A stretch of DNA of 64,000 bases from Streptosporangium carneum. GTDB lineage: Bacteria; Actinomycetota; Actinomycetes; Streptosporangiales; Streptosporangiaceae. Under the pieces are notes generated by a model. That model had not been told where the DNA came from. It did not search any database and saw only the letters and a program-made list of their open reading frames with translations. The stretch spans positions 744,001 to 808,000 of the forward strand of contig NZ_BSEV01000002.1 in the NCBI RefSeq assembly GCF_027922005.1. Direction: 5' to 3'. The translations under genes were made by a program, and so were the position numbers. Positions 1 to 8,058 of the stretch are shown here, piece after piece. Every line of letters starts with the position of its first letter. Position 1 is the stretch's first letter.

Positions 1-2057
1 AGCCACAGCGGCCCCTGCCTGGACCCGTAGGCGTACCCCTGCATCTCGCGGTGGTGGTGGATGTCGATCAGGCCCGGCATGACGAACCTGTCACTGGCGT
101 CGATGACGGTGCCTGGCCGTCGGTCCCGGTGCGGCTCGATCGCGACGACGCGCTGGCCGCGCACGACGATGTCGACGTCGCGGGCCACGGTCGCGGAGAC
201 GCCGTCCCACATGCGGCCCGCGTGGATGACGACCTGGTCGGCGCCCGGGTGGTTGCGCCAGGAGAGCCGGACCGGGACGGTCCGGCCGGACCCGCCGTCG
301 ACGCGGACGGTCCTCAGCCGCCCGCCGTTGAGGTAGAGCAGGGTGGCGGAGTCGCCGGCCCAGGCCGGGGCGTCGGACACCTCCCGGGTGACCTGACGGG
401 CAGGGCCCGTGGGCCGTCCGGTCCTGTCGACCGGAAGCACCCACAGGAGCGACTCCATCGCGAAGGCGAGCATGGTGCCGTCCGGCGACCACACCGGACC
501 GTCGTCACCGCGGGTCTGCAGGGATCGGTGCGGCGCCGGGTCGACGTACGTGCCGGCGCCTGTCGCCCGGTCGACAAGGAGGATCTTGGACAGCCCCTCA
601 CGGTAACGCCGCGAGTACGGCACGACCGCCGCCAACGCGATCGTTCTCCCGTCGGGCGACCAGGTCGGCCTGCCCGGTTCGAAGGTCGCGTCGAAGACCT
701 TCTGGACGTCGCCGGTGGCGACGTCCAGAACCCACAGCGCGCCGTCCTGGTCCAGGTAGGCGATCTCCTTGCCGTCCGGTGACCAGCGGACCGACACGGC
801 GGCGGAGTCCGACAGTCGGGTCAGCTGCCGATCGGCGCCGGTGGCGAGGTCGCGGACCCAGATGTTGAGGGTGCCGGTGCGGTCGGTGACGAACGCCAGC
901 CGCCGCCCGTCCGGGGAGAAGTCCGGGTCGGCCTTCCACCACCGGTCGCGGAACAGCGGTACCGGTTCACGGCCGATCCGCATCAGGTAGATGTCGTTGA
1001 GGGCGCGGAAGGCGACGGTGGAGCCGTCCGGGGACACGGTCGGGCTGCCGATGCCGTTGACCGGAAACGATCCGGGCGCGTCGAACACGCGGACGTTCTT
1101 CGGGTACTTCGGGGTCCTCACGGTGAGCGCGGCGGTGAAGCCGACGGTCCCTGAGGTCGTGGAGCCGAGGCGGCGGGTCCGGACGGCGCCCGCGGAGGTG
1201 TAGAAGAAGCGCCCGTCCGGGGTGAATCCCGCCCTGAACGGGAAGACCTCCTCACCCGTGACGAGTGGGCCGGCGGTGCCGACCAGGTCGTTGGCGCCGT
1301 CATGGAAGAGGTGGTAGGCGATGTCGGTCCCGTTCGGCATCCAGGACGGCTGGTGGATGACGTGCCCGGCGGGGACGGTGACCACGGTGTCGCGGACGCC
1401 GGTGGCCACGTCCACGACGTCCACCCTGGTGTCGGCCACGACGAACGCGATCTTGCTTCCGTCGGGCGACCAGGCGGGCTCGTACTCCTCGGCGGACGTG
1501 TCGACCAGCACCCGCGTCACACCGGTGGCGACGTCGAGCAGGTGGATGCCGTAGCTGCCACCGGCGTCGGACGAGTAGGCGACGGTGCGCCCGTCCGGGC
1601 TGTACCGGGGCTCTCGATGGTCGAACGGCCCCGTGGTCAGCTGCCTGATCGCGGACCCGTCGGGCCGGATCGTCCACAGGTTGAAGACACCGTCACGGTA
1701 GGACTGGAACACGATGGCGGACCCGTCCGGGGACCAGTCGGGCTGGGCGATGTCGTACAGGTCGCTGGTGAGCCTGCGGGCGGCGCCGCCGGAGGCGGAG
1801 CAGACCCACAGGACGCCGAGCATGTCGAGCGCGAGCATGCGGCCGTCGGGCGAGACCGCGACGGCGAAGTCGGTGCCGGACCCGACGGAGACGTCGCCAC
1901 CGTCATCGGCGGCGGTCTGGGCCCGCACGGCGGCGGTGGGGACGAACGTGGCGGCGAGAGCCGCTCCGGCCCCGGCCAGAACCGCCCGGCGGGACGGGCG
2001 GAACGGCGGCACAGGGGTGGCGAGGGATTCGTCGGGGCAGGCGGGGGTGGGGCTCAT
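1..2057 (-). CDS. Secreted TolB-like beta-propeller amidohydrolase (C-terminus outside window)
   Basis: The reading frame starts with ATG at 2057, six to seven bases after a strong AGGAGG, and runs off the left edge after about 685 codons. The N-terminus has a twin-arginine-like signal (SRRAVLAGAGAALAA), so export by Tat is likely. Most of the visible protein is a series of PD40/TolB-type blades with repeated W/F-SPDG motifs. The last visible residues contain the metal-site signature MPGLIDIHHH, which opens an amidohydrolase-superfamily TIM barrel. Known relatives are propeller-amidohydrolase fusions of unknown substrate, often labelled amidohydrolase or prolidase-like. The catalytic domain is mostly missing here, so specificity cannot be judged. 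Confidence 0.85.
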   Translation of the reverse strand, partial: MSPTPACPDESLATPVPPFRPSRRAVLAGAGAALAATFVPTAAVRAQTAADDGGDVSVGSGTDFAVAVSPDGRMLALDMLGVLWVCSASGGAARRLTSDLYDIAQPDWSPDGSAIVFQSYRDGVFNLWTIRPDGSAIRQLTTGPFDHREPRYSPDGRTVAYSSDAGGSYGIHLLDVATGVTRVLVDTSAEEYEPAWSPDGSKIAFVVADTRVDVVDVATGVRDTVVTVPAGHVIHQPSWMPNGTDIAYHLFHDGANDLVGTAGPLVTGEEVFPFRAGFTPDGRFFYTSAGAVRTRRLGSTTSGTVGFTAALTVRTPKYPKNVRVFDAPGSFPVNGIGSPTVSPDGSTVAFRALNDIYLMRIGREPVPLFRDRWWKADPDFSPDGRRLAFVTDRTGTLNIWVRDLATGADRQLTRLSDSAAVSVRWSPDGKEIAYLDQDGALWVLDVATGDVQKVFDATFEPGRPTWSPDGRTIALAAVVPYSRRYREGLSKILLVDRATGAGTYVDPAPHRSLQTRGDDGPVWSPDGTMLAFAMESLLWVLPVDRTGRPTGPARQVTREVSDAPAWAGDSATLLYLNGGRLRTVRVDGGSGRTVPVRLSWRNHPGADQVVIHAGRMWDGVSATVARDVDIVVRGQRVVAIEPHRDRRPGTVIDASDRFVMPGLIDIHHHREMQGYAYGSRQGPLW

Positions 2058-2467
2058 CCGCGGCTTTCCTCCTACGTTGCACGTCTCGGCGGAACGCGAT
2101 GATCCCTTGAATCATGACCTTGAAACCGGCGTACCGCAGGACTAAACGGCACTTTGTGCGGTGAACGGACGCCGGTCGCCGCCCAGCGGCACAGAGAGCG
2201 CATCGAACAGCCGCCGCACAAGGCGTCCATCAGCTCCACCTCGCGTGCCGTTCGGCCCGGTCATCGCCCGCAGGACCCTCCGGAGACGAGGGTCGCCCAC
2301 CTGTTCCGTCCCCCGCCCGCCTCTCACGGGACGGGGGGCGGAACAGCGGCATCCGTCAGCGCCTCCGGGCGTCCACCACCGTCTCAGGGCGCTGCCGGCG
2401 CCCGCGTCGGCGAGGTCCCGTCCCGCTCGCCGATCTGCGGGCAGACGGCGGTCCACGGGCAACGGCC
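2058..2467. terminator. Gene-free 410-base gap with a long hairpin
   Basis: No convincing gene lies here. The arms at 2301-2316 and 2331-2346 form a 16-bp stem with one G-U-compatible mismatch. It lies downstream of the leftward hydrolase gene ending at 2468 and is probably its terminator. Short GC-rich open frames in the gap look like composition artefacts. Confidence 0.5.
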
Positions 2468-4114
2468 CTACAGCGGCCCCGCAGAGGGTATGTACGGCAG
2501 GGGCGTGGAGCGGGCGGCGGCGTCGGCCGGTGACGGAGCCGGGCAGAAGCGGTCCCGCCCGGGCAGTGCCCCGGTGGCGAGGAAGGAGTTCATCGCCTCG
2601 TCGGCGCAGCTGCCGAGGCCGACGACGCCGTGGCCCCCCTGGTCGACCGTGATCATGACGGCCCGCCGCCCGAGCGCGGCGCGCAGGCCACGCGCGCCCA
2701 CCAGGGGCGTGACCGAATCGCGGGTGTTCTGCAGGATCAGCACGTTCCGCGGCCCGTGACCGGTGACCGTCACCGGCGGCTCCACGGGCCGGGTGGGCCA
2801 GGCCGCGCACGGCCAGAGGTTCGAGGGCATGCCGGCCGTCGCCGGCCACGCCCGCCGGTCGGCCGCGACCTGCCGGGCGTACAACGCCACGCTGCGCGGC
2901 CAGGCGACGTCGTCGCAGACCACCGCGTAGAGAGCGGCGACGTGGTTGTCCGCCGGTATCTCCGCCGTCCCGGTGCCACTGCCACCGATGACACCGCCGA
3001 CGGAGAGCAGCCGGTCCAGTCGCCTCAGGACGGCGGTGTCCACGGTGGATCCCGAGACGGCGACCGCAATCTCCTGCCAGAACTCGGCCATGACGGGGAA
3101 GAAGCCGTCGAAGTAGAGCCCCACTCGGGTGATCTCGCGCAGTGCGTTGCCGTCGAGCACGGGACCGCCGGGGTTCGGCAAGGGTTGCCGGTCAAGGGCC
3201 GAGGTCAGCCGGTCATACGTACGCCTGACCTCGTCCGGCGTCGTGCCGAGGTGGTAGACGGCGTCCCGCTCGGCTGCGAAGGCCAGGAGGTCGGGCAGGC
3301 GCGTCGCGACCGCCTGGTTCCAGGTCCGCCACGTGTCCCGCCACACCAGGCCCGGGTCGACGGCGCTGTCCAGCACGATCCGGTCGCCGCGTCCCGGGAA
3401 CATCGAGATGTAGACGGCTCCCAGGTAGGTGCCGTAGGAGAGGCCGAAGTAGGACAGTTTCGGCTCACCGAGCGCGGCTCGGATGCGGTCCATGTCCCGG
3501 GCCGTGTTGGCCGTGGTGACGAACGGAAGCAGATCGCCGGAATGCTCGGCGCAGGCGGCCGCGGTGTCCCGCGCGAAGGCGAGGTTGCGCTCGATGCCGC
3601 CGTCCGGCGCCGGGTAGGGCAACATCAGCGTGAACTGCCGCATGAGATCGAGGCCACAGGTGACCGGGGTGCTGTGGCCGACCCCGCGCGGATCGAAGCC
3701 GATCAGGTCGTACCGGTCCAGGACCTCGCGCGGCAGTACGGTCGCCAGCTGGCTGGGCAGGTCCAGGCCGCTGCCGCCCGGGCCGCCCGGGTTGGACAGC
3801 AGGATCCCGCGGCGCGACCCGGGTCGCGCCGTGCCGATCCGGGAGATCGCGATCTCGATGCTCCGCCCGTGCGGGGCGCGGTAGTCCAGCGGCACCCGCA
3901 ACGTCGCGCACCGCTGGCGCGGGTCACGCGGGGGGCCGTCGGGCGCCGCCGGCGGGCATTCGCCCCAGGCCGGAGTCGTCTGCCCGGCTTGGGCCACCGC
4001 CGGCTCCGGGGTGCCGATCCGGGCCCCGGCCGACGTGGGCGCGCCCGCCGTCACGGTGGCCGCTGTCGCTGTGGCGATGAACAATGTCAGGATTGATCGC
4101 AGACTTAATCGCAC
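2468..4114 (-). CDS. Secreted alpha/beta hydrolase, tripeptidyl-aminopeptidase-like (S33/TAP family)
   Basis: This 548-residue protein starts with GTG at 4114, six bases after AAGGGG. A Sec-type signal peptide covers roughly residues 1-30. The fold is a mycelial secreted alpha/beta hydrolase: an SNPGGPGGSG oxyanion loop near residue 110, DPRGVG near 141, the nucleophile elbow GLSYG with Ser226, and a C-terminal TAP-like region with a late HG motif that should carry the catalytic His. Relatives in Streptomyces remove N-terminal tripeptides from secreted proteins, or act as proline iminopeptidase-like enzymes. A second diverged member lies at 10842-12347. The exact substrate is unknown. Confidence 0.85.
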   Translation of the reverse strand: MRLSLRSILTLFIATATAATVTAGAPTSAGARIGTPEPAVAQAGQTTPAWGECPPAAPDGPPRDPRQRCATLRVPLDYRAPHGRSIEIAISRIGTARPGSRRGILLSNPGGPGGSGLDLPSQLATVLPREVLDRYDLIGFDPRGVGHSTPVTCGLDLMRQFTLMLPYPAPDGGIERNLAFARDTAAACAEHSGDLLPFVTTANTARDMDRIRAALGEPKLSYFGLSYGTYLGAVYISMFPGRGDRIVLDSAVDPGLVWRDTWRTWNQAVATRLPDLLAFAAERDAVYHLGTTPDEVRRTYDRLTSALDRQPLPNPGGPVLDGNALREITRVGLYFDGFFPVMAEFWQEIAVAVSGSTVDTAVLRRLDRLLSVGGVIGGSGTGTAEIPADNHVAALYAVVCDDVAWPRSVALYARQVAADRRAWPATAGMPSNLWPCAAWPTRPVEPPVTVTGHGPRNVLILQNTRDSVTPLVGARGLRAALGRRAVMITVDQGGHGVVGLGSCADEAMNSFLATGALPGRDRFCPAPSPADAAARSTPLPYIPSAGPL

Positions 4115-4402
4115 TGATACCCCTTTGCGAATTTGCGAAAGGAACAGATGTTTTCTCGATTGCCATGAGATGGGCGCCGCCGGGTACGCGAGCCTCTTCG
4201 CTTGATCGCGCGGAGAAACAGGGGCCGCGGTTCACGGTGGGGAGTCGGGCAGGCGGGCGCCGCCGGTGACGCCCTCCGTCCAGCGATGCAGGCCGAAGCG
4301 GGCGGAGCCGCCGGCAGCCGACGCGGCGGCTCGGACGCCGCCTGATCGGCCGCTCCGCCGGCGTCGTGCGCCCGGCGACGTGACCCCGCGGCCGGGGCGC
4401 GG
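4115..4402. other. Intergenic region upstream of the secreted hydrolase
   Basis: No gene is supported. Near 4122-4142 an AT-richer patch has two copies of TTTGCGAA inside a partly palindromic CCTTT...AAAGG element, just upstream of the GTG start at 4114. It overlaps the likely promoter or ribosome-binding region of the leftward hydrolase and could be an operator. Confidence 0.3.
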
Positions 4403-4780
4403 TCATGACGAGGCCGGTGCCGCCGCGCCGGATGTCAGTGCCGCCTGTACGATGCGGATCGCCTCGCCCGCGTCGATGCCGACGCTGGCGATCACGGCCG
4501 CGTAGTCGGCGGCGGCCCGGCGGGCCCGCTCCCGGCCCTCCTCGCCGGCGGACGACACGAACGAGCCCGCCCGCCCGCGCGTCTCGATCAGCCCCGCCTC
4601 CTCCAGCTCCCGGTAGGCCCGGCCGACCGTGTTGACGGCCAGGCCGAGGTCGGCCGCGAGGTGGCGGATGGTCGGCAGCCGGGCGCCCACGGCCAGCGTG
4701 CGATCCTGGATCTGCCGGGCGAGCTGGGCCCGCAGCTGTTCGAACGGCGGCACCGGCGAGGCCGCGTCGATGACGATCAT
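4403..4780 (-). CDS. GntR-family regulator, YtrA-like
   Basis: This 125-residue protein starts with ATG at 4780, overlapping the stop of the upstream membrane gene as ATGA. Residues 10-75 form a GntR winged helix (PPFEQLRAQLARQI, then LPTIRHLAADLGLAVNTVGRAYRELEEAGLIETRGRAG split over the helix-turn-helix and wing). The short C-terminal helical tail, without a large ligand domain, is typical of the YtrA subfamily. Such regulators usually repress their own operon with a membrane or ABC partner. Here the membrane gene is first in the operon, and the 12-bp inverted repeat at 5601-5650 is the obvious target. The ligand is unknown. Confidence 0.88.
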   Translation of the reverse strand: MIVIDAASPVPPFEQLRAQLARQIQDRTLAVGARLPTIRHLAADLGLAVNTVGRAYRELEEAGLIETRGRAGSFVSSAGEEGRERARRAAADYAAVIASVGIDAGEAIRIVQAALTSGAAAPASS

Positions 4781-5592
4781 CGGGTGCTCATGACCCGCCG
4801 GGCCACCGTCGCGCTCGACGGTGTCCTGAAACGGAGCGCGATGCACGCGACCATGCCCAGGACCACGTTGGCGACCGCGGCGGCGCCCCACCAGCCGGGC
4901 GCGGTGCCGAACAGCAGCACCATGGGCAGCGACCACTGCACGCTCGGCGTGGTGAGCTCGCGGGCGTCCTCGACGCGCATGATGACGTCGGCGGTCAGCG
5001 ACTCCTCGTCCTGCGCCACGACCGGGTGCCTGAGCAGGTGGCGCAGCTGCACGGCGGAGATGGCCGTCACGCCGAGCAGGGCGATCAGCAGGATGACGGC
5101 CAGCTGCCGCACGGTGGGGTCGGGAACGGCCAGGGCGCTGCCGGCCAGCGCCATCGCGCCGGCGAACGTGGCGGCCACGAAGGCGGCGTACGGCCGGCCG
5201 AGCACGGCCCGCCAGCCTGGCTGGATCAGGTGGGCGGCCCTGCGCGACAGCGTCGCGCCCGCCCGCTGGTCGACGCGTCGCACCCACCGGTCGAGCAGCG
5301 ACTGTGCCAGCAGCAGCCCGGCCCCCAGCGCGGTCAGGGCCAGTAGCGGCAGCGGGCGATGCGGCGGGGCGTCGCCGAAGGCGGAGACGGCGGCGAGCGC
5401 GCTCGCGATGATCAGCACGGCCGGGATGATCTGAGCGGCGAGGCGGGCGCGTCTGCGGACCGCGAGCCGGCTGGCCAGCAGCGGGGTCGGGCGGGTGCCG
5501 TCCAGGTCGTGCATGGCCAGCCACTCGCCCGCCATTCGCAGATCGGTCGTGCGCGCCGACGGGTCGGCGTCGGGTAACGGTTCGCGGGTCAT
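4777..5592 (-). CDS. Multi-spanning membrane protein co-transcribed with GntR
   Basis: This 271-residue protein starts with ATG at 5592 after AAAGGAGG. It has a charged N-terminal segment of about 50 residues and then about six hydrophobic stretches (for example AQIIPAVLIIASALAAVSAF and LAVILLIALLGVTAISAV). I recognise no catalytic motif. Its stop overlaps the GntR start, so the two are translationally coupled. It resembles membrane proteins found beside YtrA-type regulators in actinobacteria, whose roles are mostly unknown (cell envelope stress is suspected for some). The function is left open. Confidence 0.75.
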   Translation of the reverse strand: MTREPLPDADPSARTTDLRMAGEWLAMHDLDGTRPTPLLASRLAVRRRARLAAQIIPAVLIIASALAAVSAFGDAPPHRPLPLLALTALGAGLLLAQSLLDRWVRRVDQRAGATLSRRAAHLIQPGWRAVLGRPYAAFVAATFAGAMALAGSALAVPDPTVRQLAVILLIALLGVTAISAVQLRHLLRHPVVAQDEESLTADVIMRVEDARELTTPSVQWSLPMVLLFGTAPGWWGAAAVANVVLGMVACIALRFRTPSSATVARRVMSTR

Positions 5593-5600
5593 GGCGCCTC

Positions 5601-5650
5601 CTTTGTCGCAAGCTTTGTAGCAACATAGTGCGTCATAACTTGCGACAAAG
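5601..5650. promoter_or_regulatory. Inverted-repeat operator overlapping the RBS of the GntR operon
   Basis: The arms CTTTGTCGCAAG (5601-5612) and CTTGCGACAAAG (5639-5650) are a perfect 12-bp inverted repeat. A degenerate third copy, TTTGTAGCAA, lies between them near 5614-5623. On the leftward strand the inner arm runs straight into the AAAGGAGG ribosome-binding site, so a bound repressor would cover the promoter and start. It is the natural autoregulatory target of the GntR protein encoded in the same operon. Confidence 0.7.
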
Positions 5651-5694
5651 TCAACGCCCCGTGGACTCGCCGTCCCGGTGGCGCGAGCCCCGCC

Positions 5695-5901
5695 TCAGCG
5701 GCGGCCGTCGCCGTGGACCGTCAAGTGGACGGCGGTCGGCTCCGTCACCGCCTCGGGCATCTCCTCCTCGGCGGCGATGACTCCGAAGATGGGCTGCAGC
5801 AGCGTGCGCCCTCACCCGACCGTGGCGTCGGCGGCCTCTTCATCGACCCCGGCCGGCATCGCGCCGCCGTAAGCGCCGATCGCCGCCGTGTCCACGAGCA
5901 T
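5695..5901 (-). pseudogene. Small coupled gene interrupted by an in-frame TGA
   Basis: An ATG at 5901 overlaps the stop of the preceding gene (TGATG) and opens a 29-codon frame ending in TGA at 5814-5812. The same frame continues for 38 more codons to a second TGA at 5697-5695. Both halves look like real protein (MLVDTAAIGAYGGAMPAGVD, then LLQPIFGVIAAEEEMPEAV). This suggests a gene of about 68 codons broken by one nonsense change, a sequence error, or two separate small peptides. I do not recognise the family. Confidence 0.45.
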
Positions 5902-6506
5902 CACCACAGTTCGGGCCAGGCCCCGTCGGGGATGCGGTAAAGACCGCGGGTTGACGCGAACCATTCCCGATCGAGAAAACGTCCTGTGATCCGGCCTACC
6001 GTGCACAACATGAGGTGCAGGTGTCGGTCGAGGTCCAGATCCTCGATGAGCACGAGCCCGTTCGTATGGGACCTGTAGTCGGGCAGGGTCATGAGTCCGC
6101 CTTCCTCATACGGCGGGTTGACGTCTCCGAGCTGTACACCGTCGTAGTCGAGGTACAGCCCTTCAAGGTCATATTGGGCGTGGTCGTAACGGATCTCGAA
6201 GACCCGCCGCTTTCCTAAACCACGGATGGCGGGGTGGAACAGATAGAGGCCGAAGGCGAGGACATGCGTCCAGCCGGGAGCGTGCGGGCCGATCCAGACG
6301 GTGTCCGCCGGTCGCCCCTGATACGCCTCGACCAGCGTTTCGAGGTCACAGTCCAGCCTCGTCTCAGGATCCACGCGGAGCAGCCGGGACACCTCTTCGG
6401 GATCGTCGCTCTCGACCCAGAGCCCATGGAAGTAATAGTAAATATTGTGCTCGACCAGCAGATCCCACTGGTCCTCCGCGGGGAGTTCCCGCTCCGGATT
6501 CCTCAT
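5901..6506 (-). CDS. Hypothetical cytoplasmic protein, 201 aa
   Basis: The gene starts with ATG at 6506 after GAGGGCGGG and encodes an acidic, aromatic-rich soluble protein with no signal peptide or membrane segment. Codon bias supports real coding. Segments such as WIGPHAPGWTHVLAFGLYLF resemble the DUF6461-like proteins of actinomycetes that sit next to polymorphic toxin or immunity genes, but I cannot confirm membership. It overlaps the small interrupted gene downstream by one base, so the two were probably one translational unit. No function is assigned. Confidence 0.7.
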   Translation of the reverse strand: MRNPERELPAEDQWDLLVEHNIYYYFHGLWVESDDPEEVSRLLRVDPETRLDCDLETLVEAYQGRPADTVWIGPHAPGWTHVLAFGLYLFHPAIRGLGKRRVFEIRYDHAQYDLEGLYLDYDGVQLGDVNPPYEEGGLMTLPDYRSHTNGLVLIEDLDLDRHLHLMLCTVGRITGRFLDREWFASTRGLYRIPDGAWPELW

Positions 6507-6743
6507 TTCCCGCCCTCATACCGTGACCTTGCCCAGACAAATGGAGTACGGGACTGCCGGGCGGTCACCCGGCAATCCCGCTGTCCACTCCTGTGATCCC
6601 ACAGGCGCAGCTTGCTCTTCTTGCCGCCGCAGGCCGTGATCGCGGAAAAGCGGGCCGGAACAGGGACGTTCGGAAGATTGCCCCCAGCCCGGGGAGGACA
6701 CGGGACGACCTTTCCGAAAACAGGGTTTTCCCTGTTCAGGGGC
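6507..6743. terminator. Intrinsic terminator after acyl-CoA dehydrogenase
   Basis: The stem AACAGGG/CCCTGTT (6719-6725 and 6730-6736) with a four-base loop lies eight bases beyond the leftward acyl-CoA dehydrogenase stop. On the minus strand it is followed by TTTT, a classical Rho-independent terminator. The rest of the gap holds no gene. It includes a second weak hairpin (TGCCGGG/CCCGGCA) near 6557-6575. Confidence 0.65.
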
Positions 6744-7907
6744 CTACTTCAGGAGCTGGCGGGCCATGACGAGGCGCTGGATCTGGTTGGTGCCCTCGTA
6801 GATCTGGGTGATCTTGGCGTCGCGCATCATGCGCTCGACCGGGTAGTCGCTGGTGTAGCCGTAGCCGCCGAGGAGCTGGACCGCGTCGGTGGTGATCTCC
6901 ATGGCGGCGTCGGAGGCGGCGCACTTGGCGGCGCTGGAGAAGAAGGTGAGGTCCTTCTGGGGCTCGCCGTGCATCGCCAGCTCGGACTTGGCGGCGGCGG
7001 CGTAGGTGAGCTGCCTGGCGGCCTCCAGCTTCATCGCCATGTCGGCGATCATGAACTGGACGCCCTGGAACTCGGCGACGGCCTTGCCGAACTGCTTGCG
7101 CTCCTTGACGTAGCCGATCGCGTAGTCCAGCGCCCCCTGGGCGATGCCGAGCGCCTGGGCGGCGATCGTGACGCGGGTGTGGTCCAGGGTGGCCAGGGCG
7201 GTCCTGAAGCCGGTGCCCGGTTCGCCGATCATGCGGGAGGCCGGGATGCGGACGTCCTCGAAGATGACCTGCCGGGTCGGGGAGCCCTTGATGCCGAGCT
7301 TGCGCTCCTTGGCTCCGAAGCTGACGCCCTCGTCGCCCTTCTCGACGACGAACGCGGAGATCCCCCTGGCGCCCGCGTCGGGCTCGGTCACCGCCATCAC
7401 CGTGTAGTACTCGGAGACCCCGGCGTTGGTGATCCACATCTTGGCGCCGTTGAGGACGTAGTGGTCGCCGTCGGCCACCGCGCGGGTCTTCATCGCCGCG
7501 GCGTCGCTGCCCGCCTCCGCCTCCGACAGGGCGTAGGAGAACATCGCCTCCCCCTGGGCGACCGGCCCGAGATAGCGCTGCTTGAGCTCCTCGGAGGCCG
7601 ACAGCAGCAGCGGGACGGTGCCCAGCTTGTTGACGGCGGGGATCAGCGAGGACGAGGCGCACGCCCGCGCCACCTCCTCGATGACGATGACGGTCGCGAG
7701 CGCGTCGGCCCCGGCCCCGCCGTACTCCTCGGGGACGTGCACGGCGTGCAGGTCGGCCGCGACGAGCGCCTTGTAGACGTCCCAGGGGAACTCCCCCGTC
7801 TCGTCGGCCTCGGCGGCGCGAGGGGCGATCTTCTCGTCGGCAAGGGCGCGGACGGTCTCCCGGAGCATCTGGTGCTCTTCGGGCAGCGCGTAGAGAGGGA
7901 AGCTCAT
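6744..7907 (-). CDS. Acyl-CoA dehydrogenase
   Basis: This 387-residue FAD enzyme oxidises acyl-CoA to 2-enoyl-CoA in fatty-acid or branched-chain amino-acid breakdown. The N-terminal helical domain is followed by the signature YALSEAEAGSDAAAMKT, a WITN motif, the C-terminal flavin motif EGTNQIQRLVMARQLL, and a Glu in the IYEGTNQ loop that fits the usual catalytic base. The start is ATG at 7907. No Shine-Dalgarno sequence is visible, but a TAGTAT box sits six bases upstream of the ATG, so a leaderless transcript is plausible. A GGACGTCC palindrome lies just upstream and could be a TetR- or MerR-type operator. Chain-length specificity cannot be told from sequence alone. Confidence 0.93.
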   Translation of the reverse strand: MSFPLYALPEEHQMLRETVRALADEKIAPRAAEADETGEFPWDVYKALVAADLHAVHVPEEYGGAGADALATVIVIEEVARACASSSLIPAVNKLGTVPLLLSASEELKQRYLGPVAQGEAMFSYALSEAEAGSDAAAMKTRAVADGDHYVLNGAKMWITNAGVSEYYTVMAVTEPDAGARGISAFVVEKGDEGVSFGAKERKLGIKGSPTRQVIFEDVRIPASRMIGEPGTGFRTALATLDHTRVTIAAQALGIAQGALDYAIGYVKERKQFGKAVAEFQGVQFMIADMAMKLEAARQLTYAAAAKSELAMHGEPQKDLTFFSSAAKCAASDAAMEITTDAVQLLGGYGYTSDYPVERMMRDAKITQIYEGTNQIQRLVMARQLLK

Positions 7908-8058
7908 AGGAAAATACTAGGACGTCCAACAAAATATGGACCGCTCCAACCCCCAGGATCCACAGGGCCAGATGTTTATGCAGGTGGCGACAGAGTGTGG
8001 GACGGGTGATGCCGCTACTCTGACGACACAGAATCGGGCAGAACCGAAAGGAATACCA

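Noticed and set aside
5812-5814. TGA as a selenocysteine codon
   Set aside because: No downstream SECIS-like structure was seen, the gene is of no selenoprotein family, and no selenocysteine machinery is in view. A nonsense change or error is simpler.
6612-8009. Rightward open frame of 465 codons opposite the acyl-CoA dehydrogenase
   Set aside because: Low-complexity Gly/Asp/Val-rich product with no family motif; it runs into the start of ugd and is explained by antisense codon bias.
7936-8058. N-terminal extension of UDP-glucose dehydrogenase to the upstream ATG
   Set aside because: The extra 41 codons have no family match and no ribosome site. GTG at 8059 has AAAGGA upstream and places the Rossmann motif at the usual position.
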